A DNA stretch of 64,000 bases. Source: Apostichopus japonicus. Taxonomy: Eukaryota; Echinodermata; Holothuroidea; Aspidochirotida; Stichopodidae. Below are positions 23,901 through 35,607 of this stretch, piece after piece. The stretch covers positions 20,048,917-20,112,916 of the forward strand of contig NC_092571.1 in the NCBI RefSeq assembly GCF_037975245.1. Reading direction: 5' to 3'. The notes beneath the pieces were generated by a model. The model saw only the letters and a program-made list of their open reading frames with translations, did not search any database and had not been told where the DNA came from. The translations under genes and the position numbers were made by a program. How positions within the stretch are numbered: position 1 is the first letter of the stretch; each line of letters starts with the position of its first letter.

Positions 23901-26900
23901 GAATGATGACATCAGAAATCATGACATCAGAAATGATGACATCAGAAATGATGACATCAGGAATAATGACATCAGGAATGATGACATCAGAAGGAAAGAA
24001 AATCAAAAGTGCACCATGAAGAATGATGACATCAGAAATGATGACATCAGGAATGATGACATCAGGAATGATGACATCAGAAATGATAACATCAGATATG
24101 ATGACTCCAGGAATAATGACATCAGAAAGAACATCAAAAGTACAACATGAGGAATGATGACATCAGGAATGATGACATCAGATATGATGACATCAGGTAT
24201 GATGACATCAGAAATGATGACATCAGGTATGATGACTTTAGGTATGATGACATCAGAAGGAAAGAACATCAAAAGTGCACCATGAGGAATGATGACATCA
24301 GAAATGATGACATCAGGAATGATGACATCAGGCATGATGACATCAGAAATGATGACATCAGGAATGATGACATCAGAAATGATGACATCAGGCATGATGA
24401 CATCAGAAATGATGAAATCAGGATTGATGACATCAGGAATGATGACATCAGAAATGATGACATCAGGAATGATGACATCAGGATTGATGACATCAGGATT
24501 GATGACATCAGGCAAAACCTTTCATAAGGTTAGCTAACTAATGACAAGATAAAAGATTACATTTAATTTGTGAGGAAGCAAAATTTCTGTAATATTTTTG
24601 GATGATGTGCTCAGTGCTTAGTAACTCTCTCTAAGTAAGAGTGGCCAAGCTTTGTATAGATCTCTCTGTTGGATTGAGGACTTTGCAGTCATGTGTAAAT
24701 ATCGATGTTGGCCTTTGTAAGAATAAGACAGAGTACTTATCAACTCGACGGTGCGCAAACTATGGGGCCCGACTGGATTTTCCAAGCACAGGCAAAAATC
24801 TTTTGTTGTTAGCAGTTGGCCATCACAGATCCATTTAGTTTTTTATTAACATGTCCATGGATAGTAGTATAAGCTAGCTTTCATGGATTCTGGTGGTTTG
24901 GGACTCAGTCCTCATAGAAGATCCTTGATCCTTGGGCCACAAGTTTGATGACCACCGAGCTCAAAAAGCAGCATTTATCCAGCGACATCAAATTGACACT
25001 AAAGCTTTATTTAATTATATTTACCTATTTTTCTTCATTCATAATTTATTTTCTCGGATGGTTATTTCAAATGTTTCTGTAGGCACTGTAACATCATCAC
25101 TTAGTCGGTTGTCCTGCCGTAGTCATCTAAAGTCTGTATAGCGTGAAGTGTTGTTAGCATTATTTGTCAATATTTCTACTCCCTCTAAGCATCTGGTAAA
25201 AGTTTAAAGGTAACCTTCATTTTGGTTAATCCATTTTAATCCGCTCTTCTACTTTATTCTTCTTTCCATCCAGGCTGTGTTGCTATGCTGTCGTCGAGAG
25301 GAGTGGGACCTTGCTAATGTTGTCTTTGAAAGGCTATGGAAATGTGATGATTCAAGTCCCACACAAGTAAGAAATGACCATGTGAACAGAAAGTTTTTTA
25401 TTCTGGGTTTTAAAATTAATGAAGTTTGTTTGCCAATCAAAACAGAGACTGTGAAAGTGTTACACATTCATTGTAACATAATGCCTCATTTCCTGCATCA
25501 GTGGTCTTGCAACCACCCTCCCCTCCCCCTCCCCTCCCCCTCCCCTCCCCCTCCCCCTCTCCATCCAATTTCAAAAGAAAATAGGAGAAATTTCTCCCTC
25601 ATGCAACTCTCCTTTTCCTACTGACTGATATTTGTAGGCTATTCAATCATTCATTTCATTGTAAATAAGACGTTCATTGTCAACATCACAATCGCCAATA
25701 TGTAGTGAACTTCATGGTGAGAGATGTAAGGTCATTTCAGGTAAATGTCTGAATGCTTGTAAATATCCTTATGAAAATGAAACAGGTAAAGGGTCATTTG
25801 AGGTCAACAGATCAAAGCCTGAAATCCATGTAAACGCGATATTGAAAAAGTATAGACTTGGATGAATTTTACTTGGTATGTGGAGTCACTATTATCGAGT
25901 AACAAGCACCCAAATTGGTGGAGGTCAAAGGTCATTTTGCAGTCAAGAAAACATGAAAACCTCGTAAACTAGATAACTCAGAGATTGAAGCTCGCATGAA
26001 TTTCAAACTTTAGTATGTGGATCCCCATTGGTAAGCACAAGAACTGCATTGAAATCGGTGGAAGTCAAAGGTCATTTGTGGTCAATATAGGTTTTCAATC
26101 GTTTTGCCCTTTTTCAGAAAATGCTGAAAACCATCTTGGATGAAAAGAAACAAGAAAATGTTCTTCAAAATTGCCCAGCATATGAGACTTTCCTTCAAAC
26201 TGCCCGAGAGTCAATCTCTGGCACCATGAAGAAGGTTGAAACACCTTTGTTGGAAAAAGTTAGTTTAAATTGCATTATTCATTCAATTTATACTGTCAGA
26301 TACAGGCGTTTGGCTTCTTAACTGCTGGAGAATACACTAGAGGAAAAGAGAAAAGTGTTCTTACAGTATGTGTCTTTTGGCTTCTAGATAGTTACATAGA
26401 TAATGTCAGTTCATGCTAAGAATGAATTATGTTGTTTATGTGTCTTTAAGCTACAAGATAGTTACATAGATAATGTCAGTTCATGCTAGGAATGAATTAT
26501 GTTGTTTATGTGTCTTTTAGCTACTAGACAGTTACATAGATAATGTCAGTTCATACTGGGAATGAATTATGTTGTTAATGTGTCTTTTAGCTACTAGATA
26601 GTTACATAGATAATGTCAGTTCATGCTGGGAATGAATTATGTTGTTATGTGTCTTTTACAGTAGATGCTAGATTCACAGATAGTGTGAGTGTTTTAAAGC
26701 TAGTCTCTGGATAAACACTGAAAACTGTTCATGTTGTCTATTTCTTATGGTTTCAAGGTATACCTTCAGATGAAGGCATGGGAATGCGACAGTCATGGTT
26801 GCGATGAGGAAGACTTCAGTACTCCACTCCAATCGCCTCACACCATTAGTGCTAACCTTAGCCAAGAAAAGGGTAGCAAAGAGCATATCCCTGTTGAAGA

Positions 26901-29900
26901 AGTAAACAGTAACCATAACAACGCACCAGAAACGGAGCTGTTCAATGCGCTAGAGCTAACACCGAGAATGGTGATTGGTTTTTGTCTCTGTTGATTCCTT
27001 GCCAAAAGAATGAAAGCTTGAAACAGTGTTAAACCTGTTTAAACTAAAAAAATGAAAGGAATTGGATAAACTAAAACTTCACACTTTTGCACATAGATCG
27101 ACCTTAATGAGCACATGACACCCTGTTGCTTTCTGTGAAGTTCAAATGTCATTTGAGGTCAACAGAAGTAAAAGGAAAGTAGAAGTAAAGATTGTATAAT
27201 GTTTATACATGTGATGTGGATCTACCTTAATGAGTGCAAATACCCTGTTTTTTCCTTGGTGGGGTGGGTGGGGGGGGGCGAATGTTTTCACCTGAGGTTT
27301 GACAAGGAGTCACATTATGTCAGTAGGCATTGCTGGTTGTTTGTTTGGTGTGTAGATGTAGAAGATTACGCTACTATGAGCGGTAGGCACTCAATTACAA
27401 GAGGGGAACTAAAAGGTGTAATACATCTGAAATTTCTACTTTTAAACTCAGTTCTTTCAGATAAACTGCTTTTAAGTCGTTCTGAAAGTTTGGTAAGCAT
27501 TCTTTTACTGCTGTAGCTTCAAAACCTTGGAACAAACTTCATCTTGATCTTTGATGATGTACTTTTACTCGTCCAATGTTTATTTTTGATCGTACCCCGT
27601 TTAAAGGGTGCTTTGACCCAATCTCATCCTCGTCCTAAATTGAACCCCCCCCCCCTTCCATTGGAGGTTATTTTGACCCAAGCTCCTCATCGTCAAACAA
27701 CCTTATCTAGATATTGAGGTGGGGTTTTGACTAACATGGTGGAATACGAACTTTTGCTCTTCCAAATAATCATCAAGGATTCATTAAAGTGATAGCACAA
27801 ATGGTTGCATAATAAATACAGAGTGGAAGGGGCAGTTTTGTACTGTCATACTGAATTTGACAGGATGAAGAGATGTATTATTTGATTTTCTCTTCAGACA
27901 AGGAGGAGGCAAAAACTGGCAGTGGATGGAGCAAGTGGGAAGGTAGACCAAAGAGATTCCGATGCAAGCCAAGAGTTCTCCATCTCAGTGGTGGAAGTCC
28001 CTAAGAAAGAGTTACGGTCAAGGACCGTTCCTGCATACGTCAAGCAACAGACTGTGATAAAATCCCCCAAGAAGATGAGAATCTTAGATGAGGAGAAAGG
28101 CAGAGACGGGGGTAGTCTACACAAGGAAATTTTCCAGGAGGAACTCGTCATCGATGAGCGAGGAAAGATGGATGATGCGAACATTTTGACCTCAAGCTAC
28201 GTGGATGGAGGTGTAAGGGAGGCGGGTACGTCATCTCATAGCCAGCAGAACGGACAGGGTGGTGGTGTTGGTGGTGGTGAAGGCTCCAAGGAGGAAACGT
28301 ACAGACTGCGAGAGAATGGGGAGCATCATGAAGACGATCTCGCAGAGGAGTTAATAGATCCACCGGTCACAGGCATAATTCTCAGAAATACCTTCTCTAA
28401 AATGGGTCATGGTCCTCAGTTCTGGGATTCTGTTGACAAAGATTTGTTTCATTTACATAAATCGCTGGTGAGCTGTTCTTTTTTTCTTTTTCGTTTTTCT
28501 TGCTTTTATGAGTTGTTCAAGTCATTGTTATTTTAGTTTCCCAGATACTGTTGCATCTTCCACACCATATAAAGAATCTCATAAACTCAAAAAGTAAATC
28601 CATCTGCATCATAAATAAATCTTTTGGTTTGACAAACATGTAGTGTTTCATATCTGACCTTACTGCAGCTGGTTGTGTTTCCATGGTAACATCTTTGGGG
28701 CATGCCAATACACTCCAGTGACTTTGACTCTCTTTGCACATTCAAGTCACATGGAATGCTTAAACCTCAAGAAAGTAAGTTTCTTCCTCTCGCTTGATCT
28801 GGCAGGCCAACGAGACAAGCAACCATGCTGAAGAACCTGAATCGGACGAGGATGTCCTAGCTGCGCCTTCTGCCTCTTCCACACCCAATAAAAAGTCTCC
28901 GGCCAAACTCAAATCCTCAACGGCGCCCTCTCAGTCCCCTAGCAACCAGCGTCGACAAAGGGTAAGATAAGTTGTCTGCTTTGAAGTATTCTATCTCTCT
29001 TCCTTGTGTTACATTCAAATTCTTCAGTTTACAACTTTTATTTTTTACTGGGACAGTCTTGTTGTTGACAGTCAATCCTGCAGGTAACTGCCTTCTTTGA
29101 AATCTAAATAAGTATTTTATTAAAGAATTAAATAGTATTTGCTTAAAGATCAATTTGTTTTCCTTATTATTGTTTTACTTAAGCATAAAGATAACTTCTA
29201 GATATAAACAATATTTCATATTTGAAGTTTATATAGGTTAATGTGATCTTTTGAAGTGTACAGAGTTATGAATATAAATGGCATAATGAGGTCTTAAAAT
29301 AAATGTCCATCAAAGGAGGCTAAAGTTGACAAACAAGCTAGACTTTCTTAATATTATTCATCACCAAGCAGCAAGCAAACTATAAGTTACATCTCAAAGT
29401 GTTTAGATTCTGAGAAAAGTCTTCAAAGCATTTCTTAATGGACATCCGGTTGAAAACTACTTTGCTCGTGTAGAAATGAGCCCAGAATTATTGCTGTTTC
29501 TGGACAGTTACTGTACGACCATATTACCATGCTACATAAAGTGGCATTAGTAATTTTTGTACATCAACCAAGAATTTTAGCAATTTATGGTTTTAACGTA
29601 TCTTTAGATGAGAGAATTAAGCTCAGAGGAAGAGGAGGAGGAGGAAGTTAAGGACCCATCTGCAACCTCTGCTGCTCCTACCACAGGTCCTTATAAAGTA
29701 TCTTTAACTTTCACCAAACCCTTGCCAGCATCTTCACGTCTTCCATTCAGGAAAATACGAGCAGTCACAAAGGTTCGTTCATCTCAATTCTGTCGGGAAG
29801 TAGGGGTGGGGGGTGGAGGGAGGGAGGGGTAGAGTAAAGTAAAGCTCTAAAGACCTAGCAGGAATGTTTTTCATTAATGAAATCAAAGGAAGATGATAAG

Positions 29901-32900
29901 GATATTCTGTTAACTTGTTTACTCTTAATTTTTTTTGGGGGGGAGGGGGGGGAGCTCACTGTATTACAAGTGAACCTTGTACCCTCTCAGGGGAGAGGAT
30001 ACTAAACTCAGGTAGCAGATATTTGACATCCTTCAAGAGAAAAATATTCCACACAGTTCAATGCTGAAAAACCCATCTCAATTCCTTATTTCTACCCCTT
30101 TTGTTTTAATTACAGGACCCTTTGCATCACAACGGGTATAATGGTAGTGACTCTAGGGGGAAGGACCAGCCCGGGCCATCCATTGTTGGAAATGGTGAGT
30201 TGAGTAGTAGGTTTTAGACTCGAGATGAAATTATAACTTAAAAATAAAAAATAACTAATCAGCAAAGTTTGAGAGAGCAACAAAACTTTTAGTCATTTCT
30301 AAATTATTTTTTGCAGGGAAGAGGCAAGGGTAGGGGACCTCTCAATACAAGTTAACCAGGACCATGTAAGGGAGTTCTGAACAGACTCGGAGGGGGGGGG
30401 ATTGGGGGGGTGGGAATTGGGAAAGTGGAGCTCTAGCAATAAGGAGATAAAAGCCAGGAATTATTTGCCTTAGTACCCATAAGCTATTCTTAACATGTTT
30501 TTTGTGTATTGTTACTGGTCTTTTTAGACTCCTCTTGAATTATATCCATCAATGTCGTTTAGAGTTAAGGATGCTTGTCTCTGATGGGACTGGTATTTGC
30601 TAGATACCTACCAGCCCACCACCTCCACACCGACACCTACCATGTGATCAGTGTATGGTTTTATTTGCAGATTGAACTTGTTCTACCAACGATTTGCCTT
30701 CTAACAACCTCCCAAGTTAATAACCATGATAATCATCTGTCTAATGAGTATTAACAAACAAATATCCCAAGTTGGTAACAATGATAATTCTTTGTCTAAT
30801 AAGTAGTAATTAACAAATATCCCTTTTTCTGTTTTGTTCTCGTAGACCATTCACATGAAAATGACTTAAAGAGGAAGAAGAGGTAAGCATTAATATAATA
30901 TATATTTTTGGCATGACCAAAAGGATGAGGGGGAGGGGAGGGGGAATCACATCTGAAGCTGTAATTCCAAGGCTCGTTACCAGTAAACAAAACCTGTCAT
31001 TGAAATTCACCAAAATCGTTCCACAAATGACATTAAAATAAGAGATCAACTCCATGAAGGTTTGCCAATGAAATGTAAACAGTTCATTAAGTGTGTTTCA
31101 TAAGTGAGTTACTGAAGTAGTAGGTTTATTCCAGGCTTCATCTCGTAGAATCTAAATCTGTTCAATCATATAAATCTATACCATTCATTGAACTGTTTGT
31201 CTGATGTAGGCAAGGTATATTCCAGTGTAGAAGTATTCCAATCTATCGCCATTCCAGTCTAGATCCATTCCGGTCCAGTTCTGTCTTAATCTATTTCAGT
31301 CCACAACTATACCAATCTTAAACTATCCCAATATAGGCTTATTTCAATCTATATCTGTGGCAGTCTAGATGTCTGTTTCAATCCAGGTTTATTTGAAGTT
31401 AGATCTTTCCTCACCCGAAACTGTTTCAATCTTTTAACATCCCCACGTACCAGTCTAGACTCATTCCAATCTAGATCTGTTTCAATTCAGGTCTTTTCCA
31501 ATCTAGACATGTTCTAGTCTATTTCCATTTCAGCAGATCCATTTTAATCTAGATAATTGGATCCTCCAGAGCTATTGTCATATTGGAATATTCCAATCTA
31601 GAACCATTCCAGTGTAGATCTCATGCAATCCAGCTCAATGTTTGTTAGGCTAGATCTTGTTCAATCCATAGCTATTTCAATCGTGGAATATTCCAATCTA
31701 GAACCACTCCAGTCTAGATCTTGTTCAATCTACAGCTATTTCAATCAAGGAATATTTCAATTTAAAAGACCTTTCCAATGTGTAAATCCATCCCATTCAG
31801 ATTTGTTCCTAGTTGAAAGGGGTGTTTCCTTTTTGTATGTATTTTAGATCCTCCTGCAAGTAGGAGCTCGCGAAGAAGCCATCATTGGCTTATCAAAGCT
31901 GCAAGCTGACCGAAGTCAGTCTCTTAGATTCATATTTAACGTCCATGATGATGAATTGTCAATTGTCAACAACTCTGTAACTGGACGACATACATTAATC
32001 TTGGAGTGACTCGAACTTGGGACCTTATGATTGAAAGGCACTGGCGTTAACCACTGAGCTAACACTCCTTTTTGTTACTGCGATGATGAGAGATATCCAA
32101 TCCGCCACATTGACACATTTCCATCACGTCACTGCCGTCTTAATCAGCGTTTACTTTTATCTTTCTGCCACTTTTGTTTGCTTCAAAGAAGACACAGGTT
32201 GCGCGACATCGAGAAATCGCTGGAGGAGGACGGAGAGAAGGTGATGTGGACGTCTTCATCGTCAGAGAGCGACTGCAGTGTGGATAGCATGATCAGTAAG
32301 TATCCTCTCGAGATGGATTTGAATGAGAAAAATGTAGAGCGAGTGTCTGATGGTTGACAGTGGCAGGGATGTGCTCACACTGGGCGGCACCGGGCGGCTG
32401 CGCCCAGCAGTTCTGAATGCCGCCCAGCACAAACAGTATTTTAAACATTTCCGTCTGGCACTTTTTTTTATGATAATTAAGCAAATTTTACTATAACCAA
32501 AATCTGGGAGAATACATGGCACAGAATAGGAAAATAGCACCACCTAAGCATACTTCATGTGCAAAATTTGTCCAGTGGGGAAGGGGTACCCCATCCATGA
32601 GATCCCTCTCCCAGGGTGTGGATCACACTACCGCACAATCTGCCCGGCACTCAAATATTCCTGAGCACATTCCTGCAGTGGGGGAAAACCTCAGACTGAC
32701 TGAAATGAAAGAAGCACTGTTACTTCACCATCCCCTCTCAGTCGAATTTCTACCTCCTGAAATGAGATAAGACTTGCTAGTTTTTTGTGACCAACGTTGT
32801 TAATTTTGGAAATGTGAAGATTTTCAAAATGGTAGTGAATGTAAAATTCAGTTGGAAGATAGTGTATCGATTTTAGTTGTGTGGCCATATATGCATAAGA

Positions 32901-33335
32901 GGTTAAAAGGTTATCAATTTGAAAAAGGCTAGATTATTGAAAACACATAGCCTCTGCAAGGATTCAAACTCCAGCCCTTTCCTCATTTTATATATGTCAA
33001 CAAGATTCCCAAGTGAGGAATTTGCAAAGCAACGAGGAAAGGTTCTAACTTCTCTGTCGTGATGTGTTTTTTTCTTCTCTCGAGGCAAAGCAAGTTTGAA
33101 GTCACCGAAACTGAGGAAGTCTTTAGAGCTTTCATCGGTGAGAACCCGTCGACCCTGGACGAAAGATGAGATCAAAATGCTCATCAAAGGTGTGAAACAG
33201 TTCGGAGTCGGCCATTGGGCAGATATCGTAACCCACTACAGCATCGACCGAACGAATGTCAACCTAAAAGATAAATGGAGGGATCTGGTGAAAAGGTACC
33301 AAACCTCAAGCCCATCCAAAATGGAGGATGACTAA
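20978..33335 (+). CDS. TERF: Telomeric repeat-binding factor, TRF2-like (12 coding exons, 724 aa)
   Basis: Shelterin protein that homodimerises and binds double-stranded TTAGGG repeats. Coding exons: 20978-21140, 23246-23457, 25274-25366, 26118-26258, 26770-26970, 27898-28467, 28806-28961, 29608-29772, 30116-30194, 30846-30882, 32189-32295, 33085-33335. All junctions are GT-AG, phases agree, and the total of 2175 nt is 725 codons including TAA. Residues about 15-200 form the TRFH domain (LLHFMVLLCDAKSALIEDG; AVLLCCRREEWDLANVVFER). Residues about 205-650 are a charged, low-complexity linker. Its segment at about 427-460 (IILRNTFSKMGHGPQFWDSV) resembles the RAP1-binding motif of vertebrate TRF2. 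Residues about 662-716 are the telobox Myb domain, with RPWTKDEIKMLIKGVKQFG, HWADIV and VNLKDKWRDLVKRY. The ATG at 20978 is the proposed start, in frame with the TRFH domain; an in-frame ATG at 20870 also exists. Exon 5 could start at 26749 instead. Introns are full of satellites. Confidence 0.93.
21141..23245 (+). other. TERF intron 1
   Basis: The GTAAGG donor at 21141 pairs in phase 1 with the CTCTTACAG acceptor at 23245. It contains short C-rich and G-rich runs (near 21970, 22240). No nested gene is seen. Confidence 0.6.
23565..24512. repeat. Intronic minisatellite, 15-bp unit GATGACATCAGGAAT
   Basis: About 60 units of GATGACATCAGGAAT/GATGACATCAGAAAT fill almost 950 bp of TERF intron 2. 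A longer phrase containing ATCAAAAGTGCACCATGA recurs near 23560, 23821, 24001, 24133 and 24268 and splits the array into blocks, a higher-order structure. Because the unit is a multiple of three and lacks stops, long frames run on both strands (RNDDI and DVIIS-type pentapeptides). These are not genes. Confidence 0.95.
25690..26095. repeat. Dispersed repeat with AGGTCA half-sites, in TERF intron 3
   Basis: Contains GGTCATTTGAGGTCAACAG (near 25792), AGGTCAAAGGTCATTTTG (near 25922) and AAGTCAAAGGTCATTTG (near 26066). Similar phrases occur at 27145, 34278, 38702 and 44680, so this is a dispersed family. The phrase AGGTCA-A-AGGTCA is a perfect DR1 nuclear-receptor element. Confidence 0.55.
26365..26660. 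repeat. Tandem repeat, about 70-bp unit, 4 copies, in TERF intron 4
   Basis: Four units share TTAGCTACTAGATAGTTACA and ATAATGTCAGTTCATGCT followed by GGGAATGAATTATGTTGTT, with spacing of about 70 bp. Each unit carries a TGTGTCTTTTAG acceptor-like motif. The array ends about 110 bp before exon 5. Confidence 0.85.
31190..31850. repeat. Degenerate short-unit repeat (CCAATCTAGATC-like), in TERF intron 10
   Basis: A long run of imperfect units of about 14-40 bp built on TTCCAATCTAGATC/ATTCCAGTCTAGATC. It is best preserved at 31590-31745, where AATATTCCAATCTAGAACCA recurs. Confidence 0.7.
31880..32068 (-). mobile_element. tRNA-derived SINE (intron 10 of TERF)
   Basis: Read on the minus strand from 32068, it starts GGAGTGTTAGCTCAGTGG. 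This is an A-box-like segment (TAGCTCAGTGGTTAA), followed about 35 nt later by a B-box-like AAGTTCGAGTC. A non-tRNA body continues to about 31880. The head resembles a tRNA, but stem closure is imperfect and the body is that of a SINE, so it is not called a tRNA gene. Confidence 0.65.
32364..32675. mobile_element. MITE, 312 bp, in TERF intron 11
   Basis: The ends CAGGGATGTGCTCA (32364-32377) and the complement of CAGGAATGTGCTCA (32662-32675) are inverted repeats with one mismatch. The duplication CAGTGG flanks both sides (32358-32363, 32676-32681). The left end is rich in GGGCGGC motifs. No coding capacity. Confidence 0.7.
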
Positions 33336-34802
33336 CCAGGATTAAATCAGGGAATTACCCAAGTCAAACTCACAACAGCCGATGGAACAGCCACTTGTTA
33401 ATCTTTTTATTTATTTGTTCATCAACCGCCAGGTTTTCTTGTTATGTTTTGTTATGTAGGGGGATTTTAATACATCCAGCGACACGAACGGATAAAGTCC
33501 CTCTTTCTGCCTGTTATGTTAGTCACATGTAGCCATGGTGATGCTTGTAAGAAAAATATCTGGACCCTTTGCATCAAGTCATACTGACGAAAGTTAATCA
33601 CAATGAAGCAGTAATCATTATTTTGATATCAATCTGTAATATTATCAGCCTTCTTAAATGAAGATGTCGTTACTAATCGGAACCTCTGTGAGGATTTATC
33701 AGACACTGTAGACAGGGGAGCACATTATTAGAGGTGTCATATTTGCACAGATCTGATAGAGTCTGATGATAGATATATCAGCTTTACGAGTAGTTTGTGA
33801 CATTGATATCATGCCAATGTGGAAAGCTGCACAGCAGCACTTGGAGTAGTGCATCGTGTAGCTGACGTCTTTACTTCACTCTGAGGATGAAGGGAAGAGT
33901 GTCATCAACTTCCAGTGGTTCTAAAACTTTGCCAAGATGATGAAGAATATACCAGCCTTACACTCTATTGGGGCTATCTGTACCCCCCCCCATCCACCCT
34001 TCCCTAGCCCCAAATAAAATTATCGTCTCGGAAAAGAAAAAAAAGGTTGACTAATTTTGATAAAGGCATCTCCAGATATGCCTTTCTTTTATCACAAGGT
34101 TATCAATTGTGCGTTCTCTTCTGTTAATTTTGTTTTCATTTAAACTGTTGAATCTTGTGTTTGTCTTTTAGTTATACTTTGCATCACATTGCTCGCAGGC
34201 CATTCGCCCGGTCCTGCTGAAAGTGTTACAAATGGTTGCCCATGTCAGGGGCATTCAGTAAAGTTTATACATAAAGTAGGTCAAAGGTCGTTTGGTGTCA
34301 TGGCATCAAGCGATTCTTCATCATTTTGCATGAATCTAACTCCCCCTCCTCTCCTTATACAATCTAAATGATTTAGCTCTCGGTTGAATGACCTAAATTA
34401 GTAATTGACTTCTGCTTTAAATTAATTGTCACAAATATTGTGATTTTTGGAGTTTTGAATCATTCCTAGAAAGGATAAATCTGTTTGTTGGCAGGTCTTG
34501 AATCACAATTTTGCTTGTTTTCCCTAGTAATTTTCACAAATCTGTGTAGCGGTCATTCCTAACTTGTATATTTATGTAATATAAGCGACAATAATTTTGT
34601 ACATTGTTGTATAGGCTGTACATTGTTGTATAGGTTGTACAGTTTACATACATAGAGAGAGATCCCTCATTCTTTCTTTTGCACCTTGTAAGTTTAATCA
34701 TTTAGTTCTTGTTTTCTGTATTATTATGAGAATAATGAGCTTTCAACAAAAAAAATGTGTCTTTCCCTCATTTTTTGTATGTTTTCTTTGTATGTATTTA
34801 TA

Positions 34803-34833
<31 letters not shown>

Positions 34834-35339
34834 TTGAATTTTTTTTTTTTTTTTTGGGGGGGGGGGGCTTTTCCCATGCAACTATGTAATGGAATCATTG
34901 AACTCAAACGACCATCAAAATGCACGAAACACTTTATTTCACAAGTATTTAAATCTGTCCACTTTTATCACATTTCATATCTATGTTGAAATAGCATTGC
35001 GCATTGTAGGTAAGACGAGTTCAAACGTAGCTCTATATGACAATAACTCGCTGACCATTCTGGCATGTTAGTTAACAGACCATTAATCTCCTCTTAATCT
35101 CTGTATTATATTATTAGCACAAATGCGAAATGACAGGAAGGCTTTGTCCTTCCAGTTCCTATTCCGTATCCGTCTTTCTCAGTTCTTTGCCATCCTTCCA
35201 TTTAACTCCCTTACCCCTCTCACACCCTCTCTTCCCTTCCTCCCTCTCTCATGGAAAGTGCCAAGCTTCTAGTTCTCGCTATATATATATATATATATAA
35301 ATATATATATATACATATATAAATATATATTTATATATG

Positions 35340-35370
<31 letters not shown>

Positions 35371-35607
35371 GTATATGTGTGTGTATTTGAGGTCCTGTCA
35401 GTCGGTCAGATCCCTGACGATCACCGCTTGAAATTTCGAACGAGATCAGATGTGAATCATTCCTATGGAGGACAAGGTTAAATATGTATAACGTTATTCC
35501 ACGGAGAAACATTAAAACGCCATCGAAATAATGTCATATTAATCTTCATAAATTTGAAGTAAAAACACGTGACCCTTGTCCCTTGAAATATTTATAGCCT
35601 GTTTAGT
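33336..35607. other. TERF 3' UTR and convergent intergenic spacer
   Basis: The spacer between TERF (plus) and the sulfotransferase (minus). A candidate TERF polyadenylation signal AATAAA lies at 34013-34018. A T-run to G-run junction lies at about 34840-34868, and a TA/TATG microsatellite at 35280-35390. No further gene seen. Confidence 0.5.

Noticed and set aside
23557-24527. Long open frames (up to 170 codons) on both strands, pentapeptide repeats such as RNDDI
   Set aside because: They are produced by a 15-bp tandem repeat with no stop in several frames, and lie wholly in a TERF intron.
32001-32068. tRNA-like head with A and B boxes, considered as a tRNA gene
   Set aside because: No proper acceptor stem or anticodon arm closure, and a SINE body follows.
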